From the NCBI GenBank assembly GCA_033060915.1, contig CM065379.1:34449318-34513317 (forward strand): 64,000 nucleotides of DNA, read 5' to 3'. Source of the DNA: Euryodendron excelsum. Taxonomy: Eukaryota; Streptophyta; Magnoliopsida; Ericales; Pentaphylacaceae. The position numbers and the translations under genes were made by a program. Positions 22,700 through 34,292 of the stretch are shown piece by piece. Position 1 is the first letter of the stretch. Every line of letters starts with the position of its first letter. The notes below the pieces were generated by a model that was not told the DNA's origin, did not search any database, and worked only from the letters and a program-made list of their open reading frames with translations.

Positions 22700-24923
22700 A
22701 TATTTTCTTTTTCCTGTACACACACTCAAATAATTGCTACTATGAGCATCCTGATGTATGCAAAATTGTACCGTTACTGGAATTTGAGCCGCTGCATTGT
22801 TGGAAAATGACATTCACATGTGGGAGGGTAGTGATGAAATTGCAGTTTGACTGAATGAGTGACTGATTAGAAGCTAAAAAAATTGACAAGCATTCACATG
22901 CCCGGAAAAAGTATTCAGAGGGAAGGCGTGTTTGGTTACCTTCAGCTTCCGTTTTCGTTTTTGCTTTTTGTGTTCTCAAAAACAAAATTGGGACCATAAA
23001 AATATACCATTATTTTTATATATTTTTCATTTTCAACTAAAAATGGCTATGAAAACTTAGAAAACACATTTTTCTTGATTCTTAAAATTGGTTTTTTTTT
23101 AAAAAAAAAATCGTAAACAAGTTTCAAAACTAGTTTATCAAGTATGAGCTTAGGAAAGTGATTTCTTAAACAAGTTTGCCAAATGTAATTCCGATAAATT
23201 TTAAGAAACGAAACTAAAAAAACAGAAACTGAAAGTGAAACCATAATTTTTGACTCCCATGTATTTGTCTTACTTGCATAAGGCCTATTTTAATTCAATC
23301 ATGCTAGAACTAAGCTCCATTATTAATTAATGGGTGTGAAAAGTCAAATGGCTGCCTTAATTTCAGGGAAACTAATTAAGTGGTCTTGCTAATATAAAAA
23401 AAAGGATGTTGATCAGAAGAGGTTAAAAGTGGTTAATGCGATCAAAGTATGTCAAATCTTTATTATTATTACTATTTTTTTTTTATTACAGGGTGTCTCA
23501 ATGAATAACTTTTTCAAGCTCGTGTAAAATTACTATCCACACGAATAATGATTGGTCATAGGGATCATACTTGAAACCTCACTCATAGTATGAGAGCAGC
23601 CTACGAGGCCACCCCTACAATTAAATCTTTATTGTTTTTCATTTTGCTTTTAAAGTTGTCAGCCAATCTAGTCATCAAAGACATTGGACTTGATTTTCAA
23701 GTTTAATTTCATAGTATTGATTGTTATATCACGGCATTAAGATTTGATAGAAAATGAAGAGAAAAAAAAAAAGTTGAGGCCCGAAAGCAGGCTGTAGTAA
23801 CTGAAATTCAGTATGAAACTGGTTAAAATTAGCTCTATTGAGGTACCAAAATTTGGGATGAATTGAATTCATAGAAAATATCAGGGTTATTCCACTTGGT
23901 AGTTCATGAAAAATTTAGTAGGAAAAGAAAACAAAAGTTGAGGGCAGGCGTAGCATAGTGAGGTGGTTCTATTCCTATCTAGGTATCACGAGTTCAAAAC
24001 ATGAAAATAGTCTCTCTACACACACGTCTAAACATTCTAAACCCCATAGCAGTGGAAGTCTCATGTACTGAATAGCCTTTTATTAGCAAATGCAGCCAAA
24101 ATGCCTCTAAACTCCGAAGTTCCTCTCCTGATGTTAATGTCAAGCATTGAGCACATTGTTTACCTAGCATTAACGTGATTGGTCAATCCACAACCCGTTT
24201 ATGACTGTATTCATAAACCTCTCTCACATGGTTAGATTTAGTTATAAGGGTAATTCAATGGATGAGGGTCTTGCCACTGCAAGTCCGGAGAAGATTAGAT
24301 GTACGCAGTTTTACCTATGCAAGCCGTTTTGGTCCATTAGATTGCTAATTGCTACTGGGAGTGTTGTCTTGCTAAGACGCATCCCTTGGGAGGGGTTTGG
24401 TGCAGATCTTTCTCACATAGAGGTCGATACCATTGTTATATATAACAGCATTTATCTGGGCATGAAGCTGTGGAAATAAATGAAAGGAGAAACAAAAAGA
24501 AAATAAAGTTAATAAAACTAAACAAAATGTGTGATTAGATTTCACAACCATAATTTTGTCTGTCACTACAATCTACAGCATGGATATATTAATGCAACAT
24601 AGGATTATTTTGTAATACAACATGCCCTCAAACTCTAGCACACCTGCAAACAGATTGACCCCCTATTAATGATTAGGATACAAGCACCTTCATTCCTCCC
24701 CTACTGGTGGACCAATTATGTTGATTCCCCAAATTGAGAAACAAAGCCCTCACTAAAGCATCATTAGCCTACAATCTTCCAGTTGCTTTTCTCTCTCTCC
24801 TCCATAGACCACTTCTACAAGTGCAAGACTACTGTCTACATGAACTAAATAAACTTATATTGCATGAACAAGTGGACATTAACCTGCTTTGCAAAATAAT
24901 GTGAAAAAGCAATCTTCCAGTTG

Positions 24924-24979
<56 letters not shown>

Positions 24980-25769
24980 CACGTATACATATATATACAA
25001 AGTGTCAGACCCTTGCTTGTCCACACACAGAAGATAAACTTACGAATAACGAGGCACGGAGAGCCTCAAACATGAGAACTCATGCTTAGTATCAAAGCCT
25101 ACCGACTAATGTGTCGTTACAATTCGCATTTTCTTTTTAGGCACCCATTACAATTCACAATTGCGAGGGTGACATTGCATGGACATAGGCCTATCATCCT
25201 ATCATCCTTGACTGTATCTCACACGACAAGTTTTATCCTGTGCTAGAGAGAAGCATTGCCAGCCGCAGCTCACAAAGTTCACGTGGGCCGTTACAGACTT
25301 TAAACAGTCCTTGGAGACCGATGGGTCCTGTTTGGGCATGCACAAGAATTAAACACAAGTAGGGCCGAAGCCCCAACTGTTGAAAGATACATTTGCAGTC
25401 TCATGTTGAAAACAGGTACGTCTGCAATATATGCATTGCCTCCAAATCTTGTATAGCATGTGACCATCAACTACCTGATCAAGTACTCTCATGTTGCATT
25501 GATTGATCAAATCTACATAATAACCACCCCAAACCAGCTATAAACCAGTTATCTCTATGGAGATGGCATTCATTCAACTTTCAAAGAATTTCATCTCTCA
25601 ACCTTTATTTTGGAGGCCGACTGCACTTTAATTCACGAGATAGTTCATAATAACACACTGGAATTATTTCACTTTCCACAACACACCCTCCAGAAAGCTC
25701 ATGCCTCGTCGAAACATGCAATGGAAAAAGCACGAGTTACCCCATTTATGACTTGATTCTGCAGCTTGA
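22700..25769. other. Intergenic, AT-rich, with SINE fragments and microsatellites
   Basis: No gene is seen between the kinase promoter and the end of the ALG13-like gene. At 23941-24040 there is the head of a tRNA-derived SINE (GGCAGGCGTAGCATAGTGAGG with a B-box-like GAGTTCAAAA). At 24236-24345 there is a SINE-like tail (TTGCCACTGCAAGTCCGGA...GTACGCAGTTTTACC). A (CT)n(AT)n compound microsatellite lies at about 24927-24980. About 23490-23620 resembles a dispersed repeat but has no recognisable ends. Confidence 0.5.
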
Positions 25770-26236
25770 TCAATCGTCCGGATAGCCAACATACCAGTTT
25801 ATGAGTTTGGCAACTGGTCTGGCATCACCCGGATGGTATGGAATGAGTGTCTCCAAACTGATACTCTTGATAGTGTGGAAGAGTGTTTAAGGGGAAGCAC
25901 AAAACAAAAGCTTCCTCTCTGCTAGTTCTTCTGCTAACTCGCTTTGATGATTGTCCATCAAATCATCATTCACCACCACAATTAAAGGCTTACGCAGCAA
26001 CAGTGTCTCAAATATGCTCCCTGAACCTGCACCAAAATTAAATTCAGTCCCAAAGATATCCCATATTAAACTTGATTCTGAGTCCAATGAACTTCATTTG
26101 TTCTTATTACTTCATTTTTTTTTTTTTTTCTTCATTTCTCTTAGAAGTTCAGAAAATAAATATCCAAGACAAAAAGCATGTTTAAATTCATGGTTTTTCC
26201 CTTTCTGTTTTTGTGTATTCCAACTTTGCAATACAG

Positions 26237-26268
26237 CCCCCCCCCGCCCCCCCCCCCCCCCCCCCCCC
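26237..26268. repeat. Poly-C tract
   Basis: A run of about 31 C with a single G, bounded by ATACAG and GGGCCGCGG, inside intron 2 of the ALG13-like gene. On the coding (minus) strand it is a G tract. Confidence 0.8.
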
Positions 26269-26755
26269 GGGCCGCGGTAGAGCCTGATAGCCTCGTGTTT
26301 GCCCTTTCTCAAACAATTACTTCTTGGGAAGGTTTCACATTGATTTGCCAGCACGGATACAAGACATAATAGGATGATTCTCCATAGAATTTTACAACAT
26401 ACAAAAGCTTTAGATCAGTATTAATAAATTTACAGAAACAGAAAATATCATATGTACCCTATGGTGGTCATGATGGCTGCATAAGAGGGCTTGAGATCTT
26501 ATATCCCAAAAAGTTCAGACCTCTCCAAATTCAAAAGCATTATGGAAATCAATCTTTTCATGTAATCGGTGCAAAAAATCTCCAAGCATGTTATGATGTA
26601 AACAAGAAGAAAAGATCAACTACCTTGTCCATTGAAAAGTTTTTACATCACAGAATTCATGCTCAATTCTAGTGAAGGCTTCACTGGTAGAAGTCATAAA
26701 AGTCGCAGATAATAGGATTTATACATGATAATTTTGCATTGATGTTTCTCTTTTC

Positions 26756-26792
<37 letters not shown>

Positions 26793-28494
26793 TGTTTGAA
26801 AAAGAAAAAGCAAAAAGGAATCCAGCTTTAAGGCCAGAGACACCTTGATGGTACCAGACTGAGAGTTTGAGTGGTTGGCAGAAACAACTGACTTAAAAAG
26901 TTTTTCATTCAAAGAAATTATGGTATATAGATTCATTTTGTAAATCTATCTACAGCTGTAATTTAAATTTTCAGCAATATTAAAGAAACATTAATAAATA
27001 AGCCGAGAATGTACTCAATTTGTAAAGAGTTTTTTGTAAGTTTCAAGAGGAGAAGATTCAAAAGAATGAGCTTAGGCTTTAGTTAGCCCATGGAATGTAT
27101 AGCCTGTGTCCATTGACAACTACAGATATACGAGTTGAAGAGACCACATGTGGAAAACTTAGAGATGGGATAACTTCAAGAAGTACTATCCGTAACATCT
27201 TTAAACACAGGAAAAGAGGAGACAAATACTTCAAAGAATTTATCTTCCAGATTCAACATCACAAAATATGTCCACCTATTGAAACAGCCCCATATAGGAA
27301 TTGCTTTAGCCAAAATATCTGTGCATGACTAGAAAGATACTATATGAGCTATGTTACAGATATGAGCAAACACAGCATTTTCCAGGAGCAAAATTTCGTT
27401 TCTTTTTCCATTGAAATGGCCAAAAATTCCTGTTTTACGGAAAACCAATATATGAAACGCTAGTGCATAAATGAAGTTCTCTATGTCCATTTTTTGGGTG
27501 AATAAAATAAGTTCATCTGACAATAAAGAGAGGTATAACTTTCAGATGATAAAAACCATTCAATCTACGAAATTGAACAAACGGTATGCTTACCTGCATG
27601 ACTTATAACAAGAGATGCCAATCTCAAATTGTCAGCAATGAAAGACGAAAAAGTAAAGTAGTCTACAGTCAGGCACCCATCTTCTCAGCTAGACTGTATT
27701 GATATGAAATTTGTTTTAAAAATAAATAAAGATAAGATTTAGAACTTAGAAAACGAAATAAAATTGCTTTGAAAGGAAAAGGAAGTCCTAGTTTAATTTC
27801 TTTAAGTATCTAATGAATTAAAGGCCACTCTTCAAAAGTAACACTCGCTAATGTAACAAAACTGCTTAAACAGAATAACAGACAGAAGCTTTCAGCAGAT
27901 GCAAACGATCAAGGATCTATTACAACATCCAAAACAACTACTATCGAATGAAATATTCACAAAACTCATCATAAATGATAAATATGTCTCTAATTATAAC
28001 AAAATAAAAATAAAAAGAGTAACAGCAAATGCAGTTCCCATTTCCCCCCTCCCTTTCACTCCCCCTAGAAAAATAAAACATGAACTTTGATAACTACCGT
28101 ATAATATCTGCAAAGTCTGTCTAGAGATTGAAATTTCTGGAAAGTTCAATTTGCATCATCAATCAGAACTCAAATAACTGAAAGAAACAGACGATACAAG
28201 GATTATAACAACCACAAATGATGAGTGTCAAAATGGAGATTCTATCATTTTTTTTTTTTTGTTTGCATTGTTCTATTATCAGTTAATGCAAAAGTATACG
28301 GTGAAGTGGACAAAGAGATAACGGTGGTGCAAGTTTTTGTTGGATCCTCACCCAGAATTCCTCTTTTATTGTTGAATTGTTAGTCATACAGGAAAGAAAT
28401 TGAGGAGACTCATTTTCAATGGTTTAAACTCTACTATCGAGAAGGTAAAGAAACTCAACAACTGAAACCACAATAGTCATAGCTTTTGAAAATA

Positions 28495-28498
28495 CCCC

Positions 28499-28568
<70 letters not shown>
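28495..28568. repeat. Poly-C followed by a long (CT)n microsatellite
   Basis: Fifteen C then about 29 CT units, followed by a shorter C run, in intron 1 of the ALG13-like gene. Open frames of repeated Arg-Glu on the other strand come from this repeat. Confidence 0.85.
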
Positions 28569-28571
<3 letters not shown>

Positions 28572-29466
28572 CCCCTCTGCAAAAGGAAATAAAAAAACGG
28601 AAAACAGAAAAAGGCAAAAACACTAAGACAAATTCATTTAACAAGAATAAAATTATGGAGCTATGATGCTCCCAGAAATCTGTTTCATGTAGCTTGGCAA
28701 GGAAATTTCGAGTCATGGCTACAAGACTCTTTACATGAAAGGCCCATTGCTCGAGCAGAGACAAGTGAATTTTTGTTCATAGTAGCCTTACAACAAGGTT
28801 TGATAATTAGCACTATATATGTGTACTGGTGATATCTGACTTGGCTACTCAAATGACGAAATGTCTCAACTCAAGTAATTTGATCATGTAAAAACGTCAC
28901 GCATGATAGGATAGAACTTTTTATTTGAAGAAGTGGGAGCAAAACTAGATGCTAAATTAAAGTAGTAAGCTTAACAATGCTGCCAAATGTTGGAAAACTA
29001 CCTGAGTTTGCATTTGTATGTTTGCCTACCACATCAATGAAGCCACAGACCTGAAAGTTCACTATCTCGTAGTCAAAATATCTAATCAGGATGTGAACTA
29101 AAAATCGGGCCTGAATGACCAGTGTGCACCTCACAAAGTGTTTGGGAATTCTACAACCAACACACAACTTGTGAAGTTTAAACCAGGTGTCTTTCCTGGC
29201 ACACTTGAAAGGCCCACAGAGAAACACACACTTCGCAGAAACGGTTCCAATTTTTATTGTTTATATTATTTTTTTTCTTTTTATTTATTTGTTTACTTCT
29301 GCTGATGCAGTTTCATTATTTATTTATTTTGGATTTACAAGTGCAAGATTGAGATTTCTTTGGATCACTTTTTTCAGTTCCAGTATTTTTTTTCCCCTCT
29401 CAAATATCACATTACCACTGATTTTTTAATTTGGTAGGTTTTGAGTTGCATACAAGCCAATTTAGA

Positions 29467-29645
29467 GATGTGGTACCTTAGCACAATGGTAAGTGCTATC
29501 CACCCTAAAGCTGTGGCTCGGTTTCAAGTCATGGGAATCAGCTTCTCCACAAAACAAAAAAGTGGGGTGTAAGGCTGCTTACCTCAATCTCTCCAGATCC
29601 TGCAGATAACCAGGAGCTCTGTGCACTGGGTACCACCCCTTTATA
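29467..29645 (+). mobile_element. Au-like SINE in intron 1 of the ALG13-like gene
   Basis: A tRNA-related head (GTACCTTAGCACAATGGTAAGTGC and a B-box-like GGTTTCAAGTC) is followed by GGAATCAGCTTCTCC, GGGGTGTAAGGCTGC and TCTCCAGATCCTGCA...GTGCACTGGGTACC. This order is typical of the Au SINE family of angiosperms. Orientation is antisense to the host gene. The 3' end and duplication were not fixed. Confidence 0.65.
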
Positions 29646-31099
29646 CAGGCCCATTTAGCACAGGACAATCTCGACTGAGGTTCAACAATTGGCATTAATT
29701 TAGAGTCCTAATTGATAATGGCAAATTCAAGGTCAAGAATACACAAACAAGGCAGGAATACCCAAATAAAGTCTACAAGTACTTGTATATCCATGTAACT
29801 TACTACTAAAAATTTTCCTTAGGGCATTTCTGCTCTTCTCTAAGAGTGAGACTCTATAGAATAGAACTTAAATTTTTTACAACCTTAGCCTCCATCCCTT
29901 CTAATTCTATATAAATTCTTACAGCATAATCCTGAATCAACCGGTACAACTTCCATTCTACAGGCTTGCAACTGAAACCTATTAACAAAAACGATGGGTG
30001 AATTTGGATTTATAGGACTGGATGGAGGGGATTTGGGTTCAAATTCACATATATCGAAGAGAATTTGGTGGCTGAAATTCGATAGGGAGGGATAGAGGAG
30101 AAAATAGACGAAAGAGAGGTATGTACAATTAGAATCCTTATGCAACTAGAATTGGCACATGATGGGATTTTAAGTAACACCCTTCACCTTGTTATTTCAA
30201 ATCAACAGTAAAAAAGCACTCAAATCAATCCAAATCCAATGGCTCTTTTTGAATCCAAATCTAAGCAGCAATCCTTAAATCATCAAATAAAAATATACCA
30301 GCTTCAAATTCATCAATCCGGAAGCAACATGATATCGTTTTTAATTGTCAGTAGATTCTAAACCGTGCTAGTAATCATTTTTTCATTTACTTTTTAATGT
30401 ATAAAATTTTCACCCTTAGGAGAAAACTTCAAATCATTCTAGTTACTTTTGAACTTCAGCTTGAAAAATTTTGATTGTCTTCCCAAATTTCTTTCAAGGT
30501 CACTCACTTGATACAATAGAAAATGGAAAATTACAAAAAGGTGGACAATAAGAAACTCTACATTACACACACACCAGATACACAAGCAAAAACGCAAGAT
30601 ATTATAATGGACAACATGGGCAATGGGTCCAATTAAAAGTAAAACCTGGAAACCAAACCTAAAATATACCTTGGTGGGGATGTATGATCCATGGCCCATT
30701 TGAACGAGAAGGTGCCTATACCCTTTGTTAAACAATTCCCGTTTAACTTCCGGAGTGTCCACCACTTTAACAAGAGCATTAAAACAAGTTGTTCCGACAG
30801 TCACAAAAACTATTCTCTTGAGCTTTATACTATCATCAGTATCACCCATTTATGATTGTGTATCTTTCTCAGTGTCACAAAACCCAAGCTGAGCAACTGT
30901 CACGAGTAATGTCAATTGTCAAATGTTTACCCTTATAATCATAATTGAATAACTAAGGATTCAACGAAGTATCGAGAGAGAGAGGGAGAGAGAGCAAACC
31001 AATGACAGATCTTTTGTTGATTATGACTAATGGAGATCAACAAAATGACAAAAAAAGCTATTTCTTGCTTCTTCTTTTTTGGATAAAGTGAAAAAGCTC

Positions 31100-31440
31100 T
31101 TTCTTTTTGTTTTTTTGGTGCCATTCATTCATCAATTTAGGATTGACAAATTACAAAGAACAATATGGAACAGTTGCACACAAAATGACAGAGAACAAGA
31201 ATCATAGTCTCTCAAAAATGTCCTCAAAATTCCGGCTGAAAAAAGATGTAATCCTACCATCAACTGTGGGTAAAAAATTGACAGAATTTTCTTCACCCAC
31301 AACTGATTCCAATTGTCTTTGCAACGCCTATCCAATGCAAGCCAATAGGGTTGGGATACATCCAAGTCAAATACCAGAGCTAAAACATAAAAGAACAGTA
31401 CATCCCCTAAGTTCATAACCAAGCGCTAGCTTTGACACCA
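31100..31440 (-). other. Possible retroposed mRNA 3' end
   Basis: On the minus strand this segment ends TTGATGAATGAATGGCACC followed immediately by an A-rich run (CAAAAAAACAAAAAGAAAG), like a polyadenylated transcript end. No parent gene is recognised. A plain A-rich repeat next to ordinary intergenic DNA would look the same. Confidence 0.25.
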
Positions 31441-31514
31441 AACAAATAAATATACACAATTATCCCAGCGCCCCAAATCAGTAGATCTTTGAAGTCTACC
31501 GAGTTTAGGGAACA

Positions 31515-32525
31515 TTTCCTTTAGAAGAAATTCTCAAGATTGGGAGATTGATGAATTGATAAGCCTTCTTGGAAAGCCTTATGGTATTGGTTCCATTGGT
31601 GAGGGGGAGGATGCCTTAAACTTGCCATTGTCCAAGTCGGGGAATTTTGAGGTGGAACCTTTTTATACAGCTTTCGCGGGTCATCATGGGGCCTCTTTTC
31701 CATGGAAAGGGATTTTGGTCCCAAAGGTGCCTTCTAAAATGATGGGTGTTTTTTGTTTCAGCACCAGCACATGGAAAGATTCTCACTATTGATAATTTGA
31801 TCCATAGGTGCCTTTTTTTGATCACTTGGTTTGCATGTGTAAACAACACAATGAATTTGTTAATCACCTCCTCTTTTATTGTAGGGATGCTAGAGACCTA
31901 TAGGCTATGATTCTTAACTTGTTTGGAATGAACCACAAGGGTGGCCTAGCTATCGACTTGTTGTCATGCTAAGCATGAGTTCTCAAGTTCAATCCCTCCT
32001 CACGTCCCCTTCTGGCCAGCCATCATTCATGCAATACATGAAGTTTATAGGGTTCATGTGGACGGTGGCCTTGCATGAGCTCGAGGGATTAGTCGGCCAA
32101 AGGCTTGGACACCCTTTAGCCCAAAAAAAAAGAACTTTGTTTGGAATGGATTTTTTTTATTTTCTGGTTCAAGTTTATGGACCTCCTTGATTGGTAGAGT
32201 TGGGAAGGGAACAAAAAAAGCTTGGATTTTGGCTTCTTGGTGTGTCTTGTGGTTGATTTGGGGAGAAAGAAACCGAAGGTCCTTTGGAGGAGCCTTTATT
32301 TAAGTTGAAGGATAGAATATTTTTTCCATTTTGAATAGTTGGGTGTTGGGGGTGGTTAACCCTTTGATGAATCAATTTTTGGATTTCATAGTCTCTTTTG
32401 GGTAAAGGATGATATACATGCTGTTTTGGTATAGCTTTTCCCATTTGTACATAGGTGACATCCCCTTTGATGCGTCTTATAATATACTTTACTTATCAAA
32501 AAAGAAAAAATAAAAAAAAAAGAAG
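31515..32525 (+). mobile_element. LINE (L1-type) 3' end with zf-RVT domain remnant, split by a SINE
   Basis: Conceptual translation with frameshifts gives FPWKGI.VPKVPSKM.VFCF, CMCKQHNEFVNHLLFYC and, after 32140, FGERETEGPLEE and KLKDRIFF. These are the landmarks of the zinc-binding tail (zf-RVT, HxxC-type) of plant L1-like LINE ORF2. The 3' end (TATAATATACTTTACTTATC followed by A-rich sequence to 32525) is typical for these LINEs. It is truncated at the 5' side, as is usual. Confidence 0.75.
31931..32133 (+). mobile_element. tRNA-derived SINE inserted in the LINE remnant
   Basis: About 203 bp beginning AACCACAAGGGTGGCCTAGC, with a B-box-like AAGTTCAATCCC at about 31985 and an A run at its end. 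It is flanked by ACTTGTTTGGAATG (31917-31930) and ACTTTGTTTGGAATG (32134-32148), a 14-15 bp target duplication with one base of difference. The LINE reading resumes after it. Confidence 0.8.
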
Positions 32526-33710
32526 AGAAAATCAAACTAGTTCAATGACATCCTATGAAAACTGGCCTCCACTATAGAGACCTAAGGTAGGGTCCATTGG
32601 TCCCATGGAACCAACTTATGGTTTTCCTATTTACACATTATTTTAGTAGTAGATTATAAACAAAGAGGGTTAAGGCATGAGAGCTTATATTCACCAAAAG
32701 AAAAAGTGAGCCATGTATAACCAACATTGGAAAACTAAGGGTGGTGGGATAGACGAGAAGATTTAGAAGGATGCACTTAACATTACATGAGGGAAATTAA
32801 TTGAGGACAATAAGATAATAAAAGCAAGAGTGCTCAAAAAGAAAAAAATTCTTCCTAAATATAAAATCGTTTTATGGAAGAAAAGATTATTAGAACCAAT
32901 AATGCATTTTACGAGGGTAACTTGTATGCATATTCATGAGCCAAGTTGTGGCCACCATTAACCATGGCAATTGCTGGCTGCTGACTTGGAAGACATTGTT
33001 TCTTCATAAAGATTAACAATCTATCTTCTATCAAAAAATTCAAACTTTCGCTATTTGAATTGACGGCTAGCGGCTATGTTACCTAAACTTTTCTAAAACG
33101 TATGAAGTACCCGTGTCAGATACTCAACACTTGTACTCTGACACTTGAGTAAGAGTTTGGGTATGGGATAAATGTCTGATACATATTGTTGGACACTTAA
33201 TCAACAAAAATGTTTAATAATTCGAGTTTATCATATGAATACACATATGACTCCCATATTATGCACTAAATGTTTTATAACACCTTGTAAACACAATTTA
33301 CTGAACCGACTTGAATATGAACCACAAGTCAGATCCTGTTTTACCGAAATCAGATTTCCTTTTTGTGTCATATGCGCTTAGACTTTACTTTTTTCCCCTT
33401 TTTCTTTCCAGTCCAATATTTGTTCTCAAAGGTCTTTGTTTAAAATAAATTAAAAAAAAGTATATTAAGAAATATGTCTATTTTTCTGTGTCCATGTCCT
33501 TAGACTGAGAATTAGATGAATATGACACTTAGACACATACCCACACCCAATACCCATACCCAAGTCCATGCAACGACTAGTATAAGATCCCAAGATCCGC
33601 TATGTTGTCTGTTATTGACCAAGGACGCCATCCAACAGGATATACACCAGATGAATGGTTAGTGATAGTTGACCATAGGACAAAGGTTCCTTTATTCTGG
33701 CACTTTTCGT
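32526..33710. other. AT-rich DNA, nothing recognised
   Basis: No coding pattern, repeat ends or RNA gene were found here. Short A-rich runs only. Confidence 0.4.
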
Positions 33711-34292
33711 TAGGGGTGCACAAAGGAACAGAAATACCCAAGAACCGAACCAACCCAACCTCTATGGATTGGTTTGGTTCGGGTTTGTTAAGGGTTTGGT
33801 TCGGTTCTGGGTCTAAAAAATATCAAACCGATAAATTCGGTTTGGTTCCTAGGTTTGTATTTTCTAAACCTGAACCGACCCAACCCAAGACCCGAACTGA
33901 GACCTGATCTATATATGTAATAAAAGTTTGTATATATTACATATATATTTTTAAACCATTGTTATTTGTACTTTATTATTGCTAATACGTGTTTATATAT
34001 TATTTAATTATTTTTAAAAAATTGAATATGCAACATTACTCTTATTTTTTATTTTTAAATAAAAAACTAATTTTGACATTATAAAAGTGGACCCGACCCA
34101 ATCCGACCTAGACCCGAACCAACTCTAGGCTTGTAACCAAACCGAACCAACCCGAACCGACTCGGGTTGATTCGATTTGGTTTCATGAGAGGATCAGTTC
34201 GGTTCTGGGTCCAAAATTTTGGAACCTATCAACATTGGATCGGTTCTGAGTTCAACATAGACCCGAACCAACCTGACCCATGCACACCCCTA
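33711..34292. mobile_element. hAT-type MITE
   Basis: The element starts TAGGGGTGCAC and ends TGCACACCCCTA. It is flanked by a perfect 8-bp duplication CTTTTCGT (33703-33710 and 34293-34300), as expected for hAT insertion. Inside are many copies of GGTTCGGTT/AACCGAACC-like words on both strands near the ends. There is no transposase, so it is non-autonomous (582 bp). Confidence 0.88.

Larger units (their letters stand above)
25770..30849 (-). pseudogene. ALG13: ALG13-like UDP-GlcNAc transferase subunit, three exons with two in-frame stops
   Basis: Exons: 30849-30670 (60 codons, MGDTDDSIKL...GSYIPTK), 27693-27594 (codes VDYFTFSSF...LVISHAG) and 26026-25770 (SGSIFETLLLRKPLIVVVN, NHQSELAEELAERK, and an end in GYPDD). 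Splice sites and phases fit, and the implied length of 178 codons matches the plant ALG13 family. In that family the protein pairs with ALG14 on the cytosolic face of the ER and adds the second GlcNAc to the dolichol-linked precursor for N-glycosylation. Two codons are stops: TGA as the third codon of exon 2 (27685-27687) and TAA in exon 3 (25887-25889), after which about 38 family-like codons continue in frame. Both could be C-to-T changes (CGA to TGA, CAA to TAA). A translated product would end near residue 62. Sequencing error or an alternative acceptor would be the other explanations. Confidence 0.8.

Noticed and set aside
24829..25026. Small ORFs of repeated Arg-Glu or Leu-Ser
   Set aside because: Direct translation of (CT)n/(GA)n and (AT)n microsatellites.
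29467..29540. tRNA gene
   Set aside because: The A/B-box-like text belongs to the head of an Au-like SINE and does not fold into an intact cloverleaf.
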